From the NCBI GenBank assembly GCA_025363655.1, contig JANYDK010000145.1, positions 1 through 64,000 on the forward strand: a stretch of 64,000 bases of DNA, in the 5' to 3' direction. The notes beneath the pieces were generated by a model. The model had not been told where the DNA came from and did not search any database. It saw nothing but the letters and a program-made list of their open reading frames with translations. The position numbers and the translations under genes are program-made. The DNA is from Deltaproteobacteria bacterium (GTDB lineage: Bacteria > Myxococcota_A > Polyangia > Polyangiales > JADJMO01). This document shows positions 46,413-54,606 of the stretch, one piece after another. Each line of letters begins with the position of its first letter. Within the stretch, counting starts at the first letter, position 1.

Positions 46413-47417
46413 ATGAGCTTTTCGCGCGCCGCCTCCGTCTTCGCCCTCCTCGCGCTCGCATCGTCGTCGGGTTCGCTCGTCGCGTGCAGCGGCGCTGGTG
46501 GCGATCCGGCTCCCGGAGCCAAGCCGGGCGCCGACGCAGGTGCCGACACCAAGCCGGTGGTCGACAGCGGTCCTACGCCGGAAGGGGTCGCCGATCCGGC
46601 GGCCGATCCAGTTCCTGCGGGGCTTCCGGCGCTTTCGGCGCGTGCGAGCGAGGCCGACCTTCCGGCCGATCTCTCCTGCTTCGGCCAGGCCCAGCCGGTC
46701 GGTATCGGGAAGGGCGATGACCGCGAGGTCCACATCGTCGAGCTCGGCGGCACCGACAACGATCGCGTCGCTGGCGCCAAGGCCGAGCTCTTCTTCTCCA
46801 ACGTCGTCTCCGGTACGCCCGACCTCGTCGGTGTCGGCGCGACCCCCGAAAACGCTGACCAGAAGGCGAAGGCCGGGACGTTCAACGCAGCGATTCCGGC
46901 GGGATTCATCGCGGTGCATTTCCCGCTAAGCGAGGGGCACATCGAGACCATCGCCTTCGACCTCGACACGCGTCCTGCAGGCTTCATCAGCGCTACCGTC
47001 GCGCCGTCGAGCACGGTCGAGGCACTGTCGTCGCTCATCGGCGGCATCGCCTACAAGCCGACGCCCGGCGCCGGTCGCCTCGTCGTTCGCGCCGTCGACT
47101 GCGCTGACCTTCCGCTCGCCAACGCCCACGTGACCATCGAGGTCGACGGTGTCGTCCCGGCGATGGTGACGACGTCCGATGCGACCGGTATCCGCAAGTC
47201 GTACTTCGGTGACGCCGAGCTCCCCGGGCCGGGCAAGTGGACCAGCCGCAGCGGCGTCGTCGCCTTCCTCGACGTGCCCAACGGCAAGGCGCTTCGACTC
47301 GTCGTCCGTGGCAAGCCCGACGCGGCAGGGGCGGTGAAAGTCCTCGGCATCCGCAAGCTCCCGATCGTCGTCGACGGCGTGGTCACCGCGAAGATCTCAC
47401 CCTTCAAGACGCCCTGA
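46413..47417 (+). CDS. Hypothetical lipoprotein
   Basis: A 334-residue predicted lipoprotein (MSFSRAASVFALLALASSSG, lipobox LVAC). A Pro/Ala/Gly/Asp linker runs to about residue 75. The rest is beta-rich, with a Cys pair (LSCFGQA and VDCADLP) and segments like carboxypeptidase-regulatory or transthyretin-like repeats (NAHVTIEVDGVVPAMVTTSDATGIRKSYFG; VVAFLDVPNGKALRLVVRG). The second part reads like a domain with a variable loop that inserts into the surface. GGAG stands 10 nt before the ATG. It lies behind the repeated ATTGAACT element, which suggests regulated expression. Confidence 0.78.
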   Translation: MSFSRAASVFALLALASSSGSLVACSGAGGDPAPGAKPGADAGADTKPVVDSGPTPEGVADPAADPVPAGLPALSARASEADLPADLSCFGQAQPVGIGKGDDREVHIVELGGTDNDRVAGAKAELFFSNVVSGTPDLVGVGATPENADQKAKAGTFNAAIPAGFIAVHFPLSEGHIETIAFDLDTRPAGFISATVAPSSTVEALSSLIGGIAYKPTPGAGRLVVRAVDCADLPLANAHVTIEVDGVVPAMVTTSDATGIRKSYFGDAELPGPGKWTSRSGVVAFLDVPNGKALRLVVRGKPDAAGAVKVLGIRKLPIVVDGVVTAKISPFKTP

Positions 47418-47487
47418 TTCTGCTCCAAGCACTTTCATGAATTGTCGCTCGACCAGAGCGGCGCGCGGTTGCAAGGCTTCTGGCTGA

Positions 47488-48099
47488 ATGTCGGAGCCGG
47501 CCGGAGCTACTCATCGAGCGATGGTCCTCGCTCGTCCGCTCTCTCGGCTCGGCGCGGGTGCCGTGACGTTGGTGCTCGTGGCTGCCGGACTTCTGGCGTG
47601 TGGCGAGAAACCGCTGGCGCGTGCGCCCGTCGTCACCGATCCGGCGACGCTCGATCAGTTGTCACAGAAGTGCGTCCAAGAATCCGATCCGAAGGCCTGC
47701 CAGACGGCCTGCGACTCGGGGGTGGCGGCGAGCTGCAACGATCTCGGGCACCTCTACGAGCTCGGCGTCAACGTGACGCGGGATGGCATCGCGGCGTCGG
47801 CGTACTATCGCCGCGCCTGCGACGCCGGCGACATGGGCGGCTGCTTCAACGCCGGCTATGCGCTCGAAAACGGGCTCGGCGGCCGACAAGACGCTGGCTG
47901 CGCGCTCGCGCTCTACAACTACGCATGCAACGGCGGCTTCACCCGCGGCTGCCTGACGGCGGGCTTCATGTACAAGAGCGGCATCGACGGGAAAAAAGAC
48001 GACAAGAAAGCGATCGAGGTCTTTCAGAAGGCCTGCGCTGGCGGAAACGTCACCGGGTGCAACCAGCTGAAAGAGCTCGGTCAACCGCAAGCTCCGTGA
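47488..48099 (+). CDS. Sel1-like repeat lipoprotein
   Basis: A 203-residue lipoprotein (lipobox LLACG). The mature part is built of Sel1/TPR-like helical repeats with regularly placed Cys: DPKACQTACDSGVAASCNDLGHLYELG, YYRRACDAGDMGGCFNAGYALENG, LYNYACNGGFTRGCLTAGFMYKSG and VFQKACAGGNVTGCNQLKELG. Paired Cys in each repeat are typical of secreted Sel1 proteins stabilised by disulfides (HcpA-like). It may bind other envelope proteins. ATG 47521 is an alternative start. It is convergent with the KirBac gene, 22 nt apart. Confidence 0.88.
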   Translation: MSEPAGATHRAMVLARPLSRLGAGAVTLVLVAAGLLACGEKPLARAPVVTDPATLDQLSQKCVQESDPKACQTACDSGVAASCNDLGHLYELGVNVTRDGIAASAYYRRACDAGDMGGCFNAGYALENGLGGRQDAGCALALYNYACNGGFTRGCLTAGFMYKSGIDGKKDDKKAIEVFQKACAGGNVTGCNQLKELGQPQAP

Positions 48100-48121
48100 G
48101 CAGCGTGCGTGCGTCCGTTCG

Positions 48122-49063
48122 TCACTCGGGATCGAGCGGCTGGGGAAGTGTGTCGTGGAAGCGCGCGAGATCCAGGGCGCGGGTGCCGTCTTCGTCTTGC
48201 ACGAGGATGTCGGCGAGCCTGGCGCCGAAAACGATCTCCTCGGCGACGTAGGAGTGACGTGCGTGGATGGTGGCCGCCAGTGTGGCGTCGAGCCCGACGA
48301 AGATCACGACGACTTCGCTGCCGCTCTCCCGCAGCAGTTCCGTGGTTTTTCCGAAGATCGGGCTGTCTTCGTCGATGCGGTGGATGGCCGTCCAGGTGAG
48401 GGCGAAGACGGGTGATCGTGCGCGTTCGAGCTTCAATTCGTGCCAACGACGGACGCGCTCGCCTTCGCTCGTGACCTCGTTGCGGACGACGTAGAGGCTG
48501 AGACCGGCCTCGACGACGTGATTGGTGCGGTGGTTGGCGATGCGGAACATCAACGAGCGAACGCCTTCACGCGGCGCGATGACCGCGACGTCGCTGAAGA
48601 CGACCTTCGCTTCGGGGCGCGCGAACTTGGCGAAGAGGACGCCCGTCGCCATCGCGACGCCGAGGAGACCGATGAGGGCCTCGAGCGTCACCAGCACGTT
48701 GGCCAGTTGCGAGGTCGGGTGCATGACGCCGTAGCCGATGGTCGCCATCGTCTGCACGCTGAAATAGAAGGCGTCGCCGAAGTTGCCGGGGCGTGCGCCC
48801 TCGATGCCGCCGAAGATCAGGTAGACGACGGCGAAGAGCGCGTTGAGGAGCAGGTAGACGGCGACGATCGCGAGGAAGAGGTACCGCCACGAGGCGGCGA
48901 GGAGCACGTAGTAGATGTCGGTGCTCAGCCGGCGCTCGATACCACGGACGCGGAACGAGATCGGTCCGCGGATGACGCCGCGGGGCACCATGCGTTGGAT
49001 CGGACGAGGGCCCGATGACGAGGATGGCGAAGACGGCGAGCTCGGCGGCGAAGAGCGATTCAT
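48122..49063 (-). CDS. KirBac-type inward-rectifier potassium channel
   Basis: A 313-residue channel protein. After a Ser/Pro-rich N-terminus comes the amphipathic slide region (RLSTDIYYVLLAASWR). The outer helix follows (about 60-83), then the pore helix and selectivity filter SVQTMATIGYGVMHP (TIGYG, residues 108-112). The inner helix is LANVLVTLEALIGLLGVAMATGVLFAKFARP. The C-terminal immunoglobulin-like cytoplasmic domain (about 150-300) contains LMFRIANHRTNHVVEAGLSLYVVRNE, LTWTAIHRIDEDSPIFG and HARHSYVAEEIVFGARLADIL, all standard for the Kir family. It passes K+ across the inner membrane. The gene starts 110 bp from the divergent L,D-transpeptidase gene. Confidence 0.96.
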   Translation of the reverse strand: MNRSSPPSSPSSPSSSSGPRPIQRMVPRGVIRGPISFRVRGIERRLSTDIYYVLLAASWRYLFLAIVAVYLLLNALFAVVYLIFGGIEGARPGNFGDAFYFSVQTMATIGYGVMHPTSQLANVLVTLEALIGLLGVAMATGVLFAKFARPEAKVVFSDVAVIAPREGVRSLMFRIANHRTNHVVEAGLSLYVVRNEVTSEGERVRRWHELKLERARSPVFALTWTAIHRIDEDSPIFGKTTELLRESGSEVVVIFVGLDATLAATIHARHSYVAEEIVFGARLADILVQDEDGTRALDLARFHDTLPQPLDPE

Positions 49064-49173
49064 GTCCAGGCGGTCATCTCATCGGTCGGCGCGAGCGTCG
49101 ACTCGGGGCTCGTGCCGTTTGGGGAACGGAGGAAACTTTCCGCCCGCTGGCGGATCGAGGCATAGGGAGGGTG

Positions 49174-50901
49174 ATGTCTCCGATGCGTCGACCAGCCGGC
49201 TGGCTTCGAAGCGCGCTTCCGCTCCCCGTCTCGATGGCGGCGGTGCTCTTCGGGATGCCGTTCGTCGGCTGCGGCGAGCGCCAAGCGCAAGTGTCCTCGC
49301 AGAGTGCGCCCTCCCAGAGCGGGGCAGTGGCTTCGTCGGCGAGCGTCGCTACCTCGACGTCGGTCGCGCCGTCCGCGATCGCCGAAGGGAGCGCGGCGCC
49401 GAGCGGCTCTGCGGCGCCCCTCGAGCCCGACCCGAAGACAGCAGGGCCGCGCCTCGCGACCACGCGCTTGATTGGTTGGATTTACGAGCGTCCGCATCGT
49501 GAGTCGACGCACCTCGGGTACATTCGCGTCGGGCAGCGCATCGTTCGCAGCGAGGCCGTGAAGCCGGCGCCTGGCGAGAGCTGCGCGAAGTGGTGGAGCG
49601 TCATTCCGGTCGGATACATGTGCGAAGGAAACGACGGTGTCACGAGCGACGTCGAGCACCCGACGGTCGTCGCCGCGGCGCAGTTTCCGCCGAAGCTCGA
49701 TCAGCCTCTTCCCTTCGGATATGGCACCTCGTACGGCTCGTCGTTCTACGTGCGCGCGCCGACGAAGGAGCAGCAGGAAGACATCGAAGGCGACGTCGCG
49801 ACGCACCAGAAGCAGCTCGCGGCGCAGTACGCCAAGCTCGATCCGAAGAAGGTGCCGCCAAAGGCGGCGATGCCGATCGGTCCGCTCCCCGACTTCCTCG
49901 AGGGGGGCAAGCTGGCGCCGCGCACGGTCGATTGGCCGCTCGGTCCGAGCTCGATCACCGCGGGCTACGCGTGGTCGAACATGCGGCTCTCGTTCCTCTC
50001 GGCATTCGAAGTCGAAGGTCGGCCGTTCTACTTCACGTCCGAGCACTTCCTCGTCCCCGCCGATCGCATTCGCGCGGCAAAACTGGCCGAGTTTCACGGC
50101 GTCACGCTCGCCAAGCCGGGAGAGCCGGGCGAGCACCTGCCGATGATTTGGGTGCGGTGGAAGCCGGCGAAGGTCTATTCGATCGACCCTGCTGCGCCCT
50201 CGCCGTCGGACGTCACCGAGACGACGTACGCGTTGCCCTTCCAGGCCCACTCGTCGGTGGTGAAGAAAGAGCGCGTGCTCCACGGGACGCGCTATTTCGA
50301 GCTCGATCTCTCGGCGGTGACGCCCGAGGCGCTCGCGGGCGCGCCCACCACCGTGACGTATCTGGTGCGCGCCAACGACGTCTCGCGGCTCGACGTGCCG
50401 GAAGAGGCGCCGAAGTTCCTCGACGTGCCGAACCAACGGTGGATGGAGGTGCGCATCGCGCATCAGTCGCTCGTCGTCTACGACGGGGCGACGCCGGTGT
50501 TCGTCACCTTGGTCTCGACGGGGGTCGATGGCACCGACGATCCAGAGACGTCACGAGCGACGCCGCGCGGCGTTTTTCGGATCTTCAGCAAGCACTACAC
50601 GTATCGGATGGCGGCCGACGAGCACGCGCCTTGGAAAGAAGGCGACAAGCCCGATCCGAAGTATCGCGTCGACGACGTTCCGTGGGTCCAATACTTCCAC
50701 GGCGGGTATGCGCTTCACGCCGCGTATTGGCACGACGCCTTCGGCAATCCCAAGAGTCACGGCTGCATCAACCTCTCGCCGCGTGATGCGCAGTGGCTCT
50801 TCGGGCAGACCGAGCCGAAAATTCCCGAGGGTTGGTACGGCGTCTACGGCGGCAAAGGCACCGCCGAGCTCGGCACGTGGCTCGTCGTGCGCGCGTCGTA
50901 G
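49174..50901 (+). CDS. L,D-transpeptidase (YkuD) lipoprotein
   Basis: A 575-residue predicted lipoprotein (signal ending VGCG). GGGAGG lies 3 nt before the ATG at 49174; ATG 49183 is also possible. The first 380 residues have no clear family. The C-terminal YkuD domain (about 425-560) carries VYDGATPVFVTLVSTGVDG, TPRGVFRIFSKH and the catalytic block YALHAAYWHDAFGNPKSHGCINLSPRDA. His515, His529 and nucleophile Cys531 fit HX(14-17)SHGC. It probably makes 3-3 cross-links in peptidoglycan or attaches a protein to it, in the periplasm. Confidence 0.92.
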   Translation: MSPMRRPAGWLRSALPLPVSMAAVLFGMPFVGCGERQAQVSSQSAPSQSGAVASSASVATSTSVAPSAIAEGSAAPSGSAAPLEPDPKTAGPRLATTRLIGWIYERPHRESTHLGYIRVGQRIVRSEAVKPAPGESCAKWWSVIPVGYMCEGNDGVTSDVEHPTVVAAAQFPPKLDQPLPFGYGTSYGSSFYVRAPTKEQQEDIEGDVATHQKQLAAQYAKLDPKKVPPKAAMPIGPLPDFLEGGKLAPRTVDWPLGPSSITAGYAWSNMRLSFLSAFEVEGRPFYFTSEHFLVPADRIRAAKLAEFHGVTLAKPGEPGEHLPMIWVRWKPAKVYSIDPAAPSPSDVTETTYALPFQAHSSVVKKERVLHGTRYFELDLSAVTPEALAGAPTTVTYLVRANDVSRLDVPEEAPKFLDVPNQRWMEVRIAHQSLVVYDGATPVFVTLVSTGVDGTDDPETSRATPRGVFRIFSKHYTYRMAADEHAPWKEGDKPDPKYRVDDVPWVQYFHGGYALHAAYWHDAFGNPKSHGCINLSPRDAQWLFGQTEPKIPEGWYGVYGGKGTAELGTWLVVRAS

Positions 50902-50923
50902 TCACCGCGCCGGGGTCAGGTCG

Positions 50924-53242
50924 TCACTCCATCGAGACGTCGATGGCGACCTCGAGCTCGCTCGAATCGCTGCGTCGCGCGGGGATGCTGCCCTTGAGGG
51001 CGACGCCGAGGTTCTGGCGGAGGCGCGCGTAGCGTTCGCCGATGGAGAAGGCGACGAGATCGCGGATGCGATCGGCGGCGGAGAGGCCGGCGGCGGCGCG
51101 TCCGTCGATGGCGATGATGCGCGCGGCGACGGTGAGATCGCCCGAGGCGAGGAGCCCTGCGCGGCACGCGGTGCGCTCGATGGCGCGGCAATAGCCGAGG
51201 AGATCGACCTTGCCGCCGCGGGCGTTGAGCGCAGCGACGGCCGCGCCGAGGCGTTGACGTTGCCCGACATCGAGGCGTGAGCCGAGCGCGGTCGCGAGCG
51301 CATGACCTTCAGCGTCGAGGCTGGTCTCGGGGAGGACGAGGGCGATCGCTGCGACGAGGAGCTGACCGAGCTCGGCGAGGGATGGATAGAGATGAAGGAG
51401 CCGTCCGGTGACGCGTTCGTAGGCGAGCTCCCAGGCGATGCGGAAGGTGAGCTCGGGGACGGAGCGTCCGCTGAGCATCGACTTGCCGAGGGCGACGGTC
51501 GGCTCGAGGGCGGGGACGAGGGCGATGCCGGTGCCGACCTCTTCTGTTTTGGCGTAAATAGCAGGCGTTTTCACGCCGATGAGCTTGGCCGCCCAACCGA
51601 CGGTGCGCACCGCGCTGACCGTCGACTGCTCGAGGTTCTGCAGCGCCTTGGGGTCGAGACGCGGGAGCTTGCCGGCGACCTTGAGCTGATCGATGCGATG
51701 GGCGACCGCGGCCGGCGCGATGATGCCGACGATGGTCGCGAGGTTGCGATCGATCTCGTCGGGATAGAGGAGCTGCCAGGCGGCGTCGTCGAGGGCCTGC
51801 GTGGGAGCGAGCGCGCCGCGGGGGGCGAGCTCGTGATGGACGTGTTGTGCGTCGAGATCGGCCTCGCCGAGGTGGACGAGGACCGTGCACGTGGCGAAGC
51901 AGCGGTCGACGTCGCCGAGGCGTCGGAAGACGCGTTCGAGCGCGCGGTAGGTCTCGACGCGCGCGGGCGCTCGTTCGGCCATCACCTCGAGGCATCGAGC
52001 GGCGAGCGCGGTCTCGCCGTTGTCCTCGAGGATGCGCGCGAGCTTCCCGCGCGCCGTCAGATCGGCCGGGCTCTGCGCGATCAGACGATCGAGCGCGGAG
52101 ACGGCGCCGTGCCAATCACCGAGGCGATCGTTGCGTACGTCGGCGAGCTTGTTCCACAGATCGAGCTCGGCGGTGCTGACGCGTTGGAGCGTGGTCACCG
52201 TCATCTCCGAGCGTTCGGCCTCGAGGCGTTCGAGCTGACGGACGTAGGCGCGTTCGACGCCGGCGAAGTCGCTGCCGTCGACGAGCACCGACTCGATGGC
52301 GTCGAAGGCGCCGGGGACGGCCGGATCGTCGGCGATCGCCGCCTCGTAGAGGGCGACCGCGCGGCCGACATTTTTGGCTCGTTTTGCGCACAGATCGGCA
52401 GCGGCGACGAAGGCGCGGGCGCGCTCGCGGTGTTCGGTGGTCGCTTCGGCGAGGGCGACCGCGGCGTCGACGGCGGCGGAGAAATCGCCGGTCGCTTCGT
52501 GGACGGCGCGGAGGCGTTGGAGGAGCGCGCGGTGGCCCGGTCGTAACGTCACCGCCGAACGGAGCGCGAAGGTGGCCGCCGCGAGGCTGTCGTCGACGAC
52601 CGCCACCAGTTGCCGCACACGCTCTTCGTCGCTGTCGGCGTGGGCGACGAGTCGCATGCGCAAGGTCGCTGCGAGGGCGCTGTCATCTGCCGCACGGGCG
52701 AGCTCGAGTCGTTCGCGGAGGGCGCTCGGGTGATCGGGCGTGATCGCGAGCGCTTGATCGATGAGGACGGCTGCTTCGGTAAGCCGACCTTCGCGACGAG
52801 CGAGGGCGCCGAGGAGCATGCGTGCGTGGGCGCTGCGCGGAGAGAGCTCGGAGGCGATGGTTCGAGCCGTTTTTTCCAGTAGATCACGCGCCGCCGCGAG
52901 GTCGCCGACGCCGATGAGACGCGCGCCCTCCGAGAGACGACCATCGACGGTGCGTTCGGGATCGACGACGGCGATGCGCGCGGCGTCGGCAGCGGCGAGG
53001 GCGGAGAGCGCGTCGTCTTCGATGCCACCGGCGAAGACGGGGACGAGGAGCGAGAGACCACGCGCGGGATCGCCGACCTTGGCGTGGAACGCGAGAGACT
53101 CGGCGAGCACGCCTTCGCAGGGGAGCACCACCAGCCGCGCGCCCTCCGTGCCGAGGTGCTGCCGCACGGCCTCTTCGAGCGACCCTGCCGACGCGATCGC
53201 TGAGGTCTCGCTGCCGGCGCCGAGGAGCAGGCCGATCTTCAT
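50924..53242 (-). CDS. Large TPR-like helical repeat protein
   Basis: A 772-residue cytoplasmic protein. The first about 100 residues look like a nucleotide-binding alpha/beta or receiver-like fold (MKIGLLLGAGSETSAIASAG; GARLVVLPCEG). Helical repeats then fill most of the protein (AARDLLEKTARTIASELSPRSAHARMLLGAL; AVALYEAAIADDPAVPGAFDAIESVL; AVSALDRLIAQSPADLTARGKLARIL). The C-terminal 200 residues are Ala/Leu-rich helices. It is the last gene of a minus-strand run with zinc-TM, NTF2-like and TerB-like proteins. It is likely a scaffold or adaptor; no enzyme motif was seen. Confidence 0.82.
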   Translation of the reverse strand: MKIGLLLGAGSETSAIASAGSLEEAVRQHLGTEGARLVVLPCEGVLAESLAFHAKVGDPARGLSLLVPVFAGGIEDDALSALAAADAARIAVVDPERTVDGRLSEGARLIGVGDLAAARDLLEKTARTIASELSPRSAHARMLLGALARREGRLTEAAVLIDQALAITPDHPSALRERLELARAADDSALAATLRMRLVAHADSDEERVRQLVAVVDDSLAAATFALRSAVTLRPGHRALLQRLRAVHEATGDFSAAVDAAVALAEATTEHRERARAFVAAADLCAKRAKNVGRAVALYEAAIADDPAVPGAFDAIESVLVDGSDFAGVERAYVRQLERLEAERSEMTVTTLQRVSTAELDLWNKLADVRNDRLGDWHGAVSALDRLIAQSPADLTARGKLARILEDNGETALAARCLEVMAERAPARVETYRALERVFRRLGDVDRCFATCTVLVHLGEADLDAQHVHHELAPRGALAPTQALDDAAWQLLYPDEIDRNLATIVGIIAPAAVAHRIDQLKVAGKLPRLDPKALQNLEQSTVSAVRTVGWAAKLIGVKTPAIYAKTEEVGTGIALVPALEPTVALGKSMLSGRSVPELTFRIAWELAYERVTGRLLHLYPSLAELGQLLVAAIALVLPETSLDAEGHALATALGSRLDVGQRQRLGAAVAALNARGGKVDLLGYCRAIERTACRAGLLASGDLTVAARIIAIDGRAAAGLSAADRIRDLVAFSIGERYARLRQNLGVALKGSIPARRSDSSELEVAIDVSME

Positions 53243-53284
53243 GGGGTGCCCACTCTATGCGACTACTGCGAGCGAGGCTGCAGC

Positions 53285-53566
53285 TCAAGAACGGAGCAGC
53301 GTGAGCGAGAGCAAGGCGAAGGCGGCGAGCATCGCGAGGAGAATGAGGAAACCGCGAAAAATCCAGCGCCATCCGGGGGTGAGCGAACGCCCGCCGGTGC
53401 GGTCGCACTCGAGGCAGACGGCGAAGATCGTCTCGCCTCCTTCGGTGAGCGTGCAGCAATCGCCGCAGACCGGCTTGTGACAGCGAGCGCAAGGGCCGGC
53501 GGCGGGCTTGCCGCAGTGCACGCAGCGGGTGACGTCGTCACTGACGTGTTGAAGACCGCCGCTCAT
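53285..53566 (-). CDS. Small zinc-binding membrane protein
   Basis: A 93-residue protein. An N-terminal zinc module with several Cys/His pairs (TRCVHCGKPAAGPCARCHKPVCGDCC and FAVCLECD) resembles B-box/LIM-like fingers. A single C-terminal transmembrane helix (WIFRGFLILLAMLAAFALLSLTLL) follows, so the finger faces the cytoplasm. The ATG at 53566 is preceded by 42 nt of gap to the NTF2-like gene. It may recruit a partner to the membrane. No specific family name can be given. Confidence 0.8.
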   Translation of the reverse strand: MSGGLQHVSDDVTRCVHCGKPAAGPCARCHKPVCGDCCTLTEGGETIFAVCLECDRTGGRSLTPGWRWIFRGFLILLAMLAAFALLSLTLLRS

Positions 53567-53608
53567 GTTTCAAACTTTCGACTCTTCGACTTCTGACTTT
53601 TCAACCGT

Positions 53609-54073
53609 TCAATTGAGCACGCCCGACGGTGGGGGTAGCTCGTCGTCGCCGTCGTCTTCTTCGTCGTCGAGGGCGGCGCGCGCGATCGGGGCGGCCTGAT
53701 GGTGGACCATTTTCCAGCCGGCGCCGTCGCGGACGAAGGAGTTGGTGGCGACGAGGCGCGTGCCTTCGATGGTCTCGTGGCAGATGACGAAGGCGGCGTC
53801 TCCGACCACGTGCGCGGTGGCGCCGGAGGCTTCGACCTTGGCGCCGTCGCCCGCGAGAATCGCTCGCCAACTGGCCATCACGCGTTCGCGTCCGCGCAGC
53901 GCGTCCCAACCGGGATGGATGCAGACGACGCCGGGAAGACGCGCCCAGAGGGCCTCCATCGCGTCGAAATCGGCGGCGGCGAAGGCGCTGTAGAAGGCCT
54001 TGTTGACGGCGAGCACCGCCAGTTCGTCGGTGCTGTCGGCGATCTCGGTGCTCTCGGCGATCCTCTTCTTCAT
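53609..54073 (-). CDS. SnoaL/NTF2-like protein with acidic tail
   Basis: A 154-residue NTF2-fold protein of the SnoaL_3 type: LAVLAVNKAFYSAFAAADFDAMEALWARLPGVVCIHPGWDALRGRERVMASW. 'CIHPG...l.GR..V..SW' is a typical signature. Later strands are AFVICHETIEGTRLVATNSFVRDGAGWKMVHHQA. A C-terminal acidic tail (DDEEDDGDDELPPP) follows. Such proteins are often annotated as DUF4440/ketosteroid-isomerase-like. The TerB-like gene ends 1 nt upstream, so the two are translated from one mRNA. Confidence 0.9.
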   Translation of the reverse strand: MKKRIAESTEIADSTDELAVLAVNKAFYSAFAAADFDAMEALWARLPGVVCIHPGWDALRGRERVMASWRAILAGDGAKVEASGATAHVVGDAAFVICHETIEGTRLVATNSFVRDGAGWKMVHHQAAPIARAALDDEEDDGDDELPPPSGVLN

Positions 54074-54074
54074 G

Positions 54075-54500
54075 TCAGACGGCGGCGTGCGCCACCAGAT
54101 CGGCGGCGACGTCTCCCTCGATGCCCAGACCTTCGGCGACCTCGAGGATGAGCTCGCGTTCGGCGGTGCGGATGATGCCGTCGGCGGCGACCATGCGGAC
54201 GACGAGCCCGAGCGCGCCGACCGCGAGGGTCGGATCGGTGAAGATCTTCTTCAGCACTTCGAGCCGCGCGGTGCGACCTTGGGTGGCGTCTTTCTCGATG
54301 CGGGCGGCGAGGGTGCGAAAGCGCTCACCGGCGACGCGACCACCCGAGAGCTCGGCGACCTGCCCGGCGAAGGCCACGCGCTCGGCGTCGGAGAACTCAC
54401 CGTCGGCGTTGACGGCGAGGAACATCATTTCGATGAGCGCCTCCAAGGTGGGCTCGTCGAGCTTCTTCGGATCGAGCGCGGGCAATTTCGGCGCGGTCAT
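54075..54500 (-). CDS. TerB-like helical protein
   Basis: A 141-residue protein with a TerB-like fold (tellurite-resistance/Dj1A). It has two short helical repeats with acidic metal-binding loops: ALIEMMFLAVNADGEFSDAERVAFAGQVAEL and LGLVVRMVAADGIIRTAERELILEVAEGLGI. Each repeat carries the typical 'aDG......E' loop. ATG 54500 (MTAPKLPALD) is chosen over the in-frame start at 54608, which reads through the divergent promoter. TerB-like proteins are linked to stress responses and envelope-related complexes; a tellurite role is not implied here. It is the first gene of the run. Confidence 0.85.
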   Translation of the reverse strand: MTAPKLPALDPKKLDEPTLEALIEMMFLAVNADGEFSDAERVAFAGQVAELSGGRVAGERFRTLAARIEKDATQGRTARLEVLKKIFTDPTLAVGALGLVVRMVAADGIIRTAERELILEVAEGLGIEGDVAADLVAHAAV

Positions 54501-54606
54501 GGCCGGCAAGGTAGCAGATCCGAGCCGGCCCGAGCCGCTCTGCCGAAGTAATCTTTGGCGAAATGAGACCCGTAACGAATCGTCTCCCATCGCGTACCCT
54601 CCGCGC

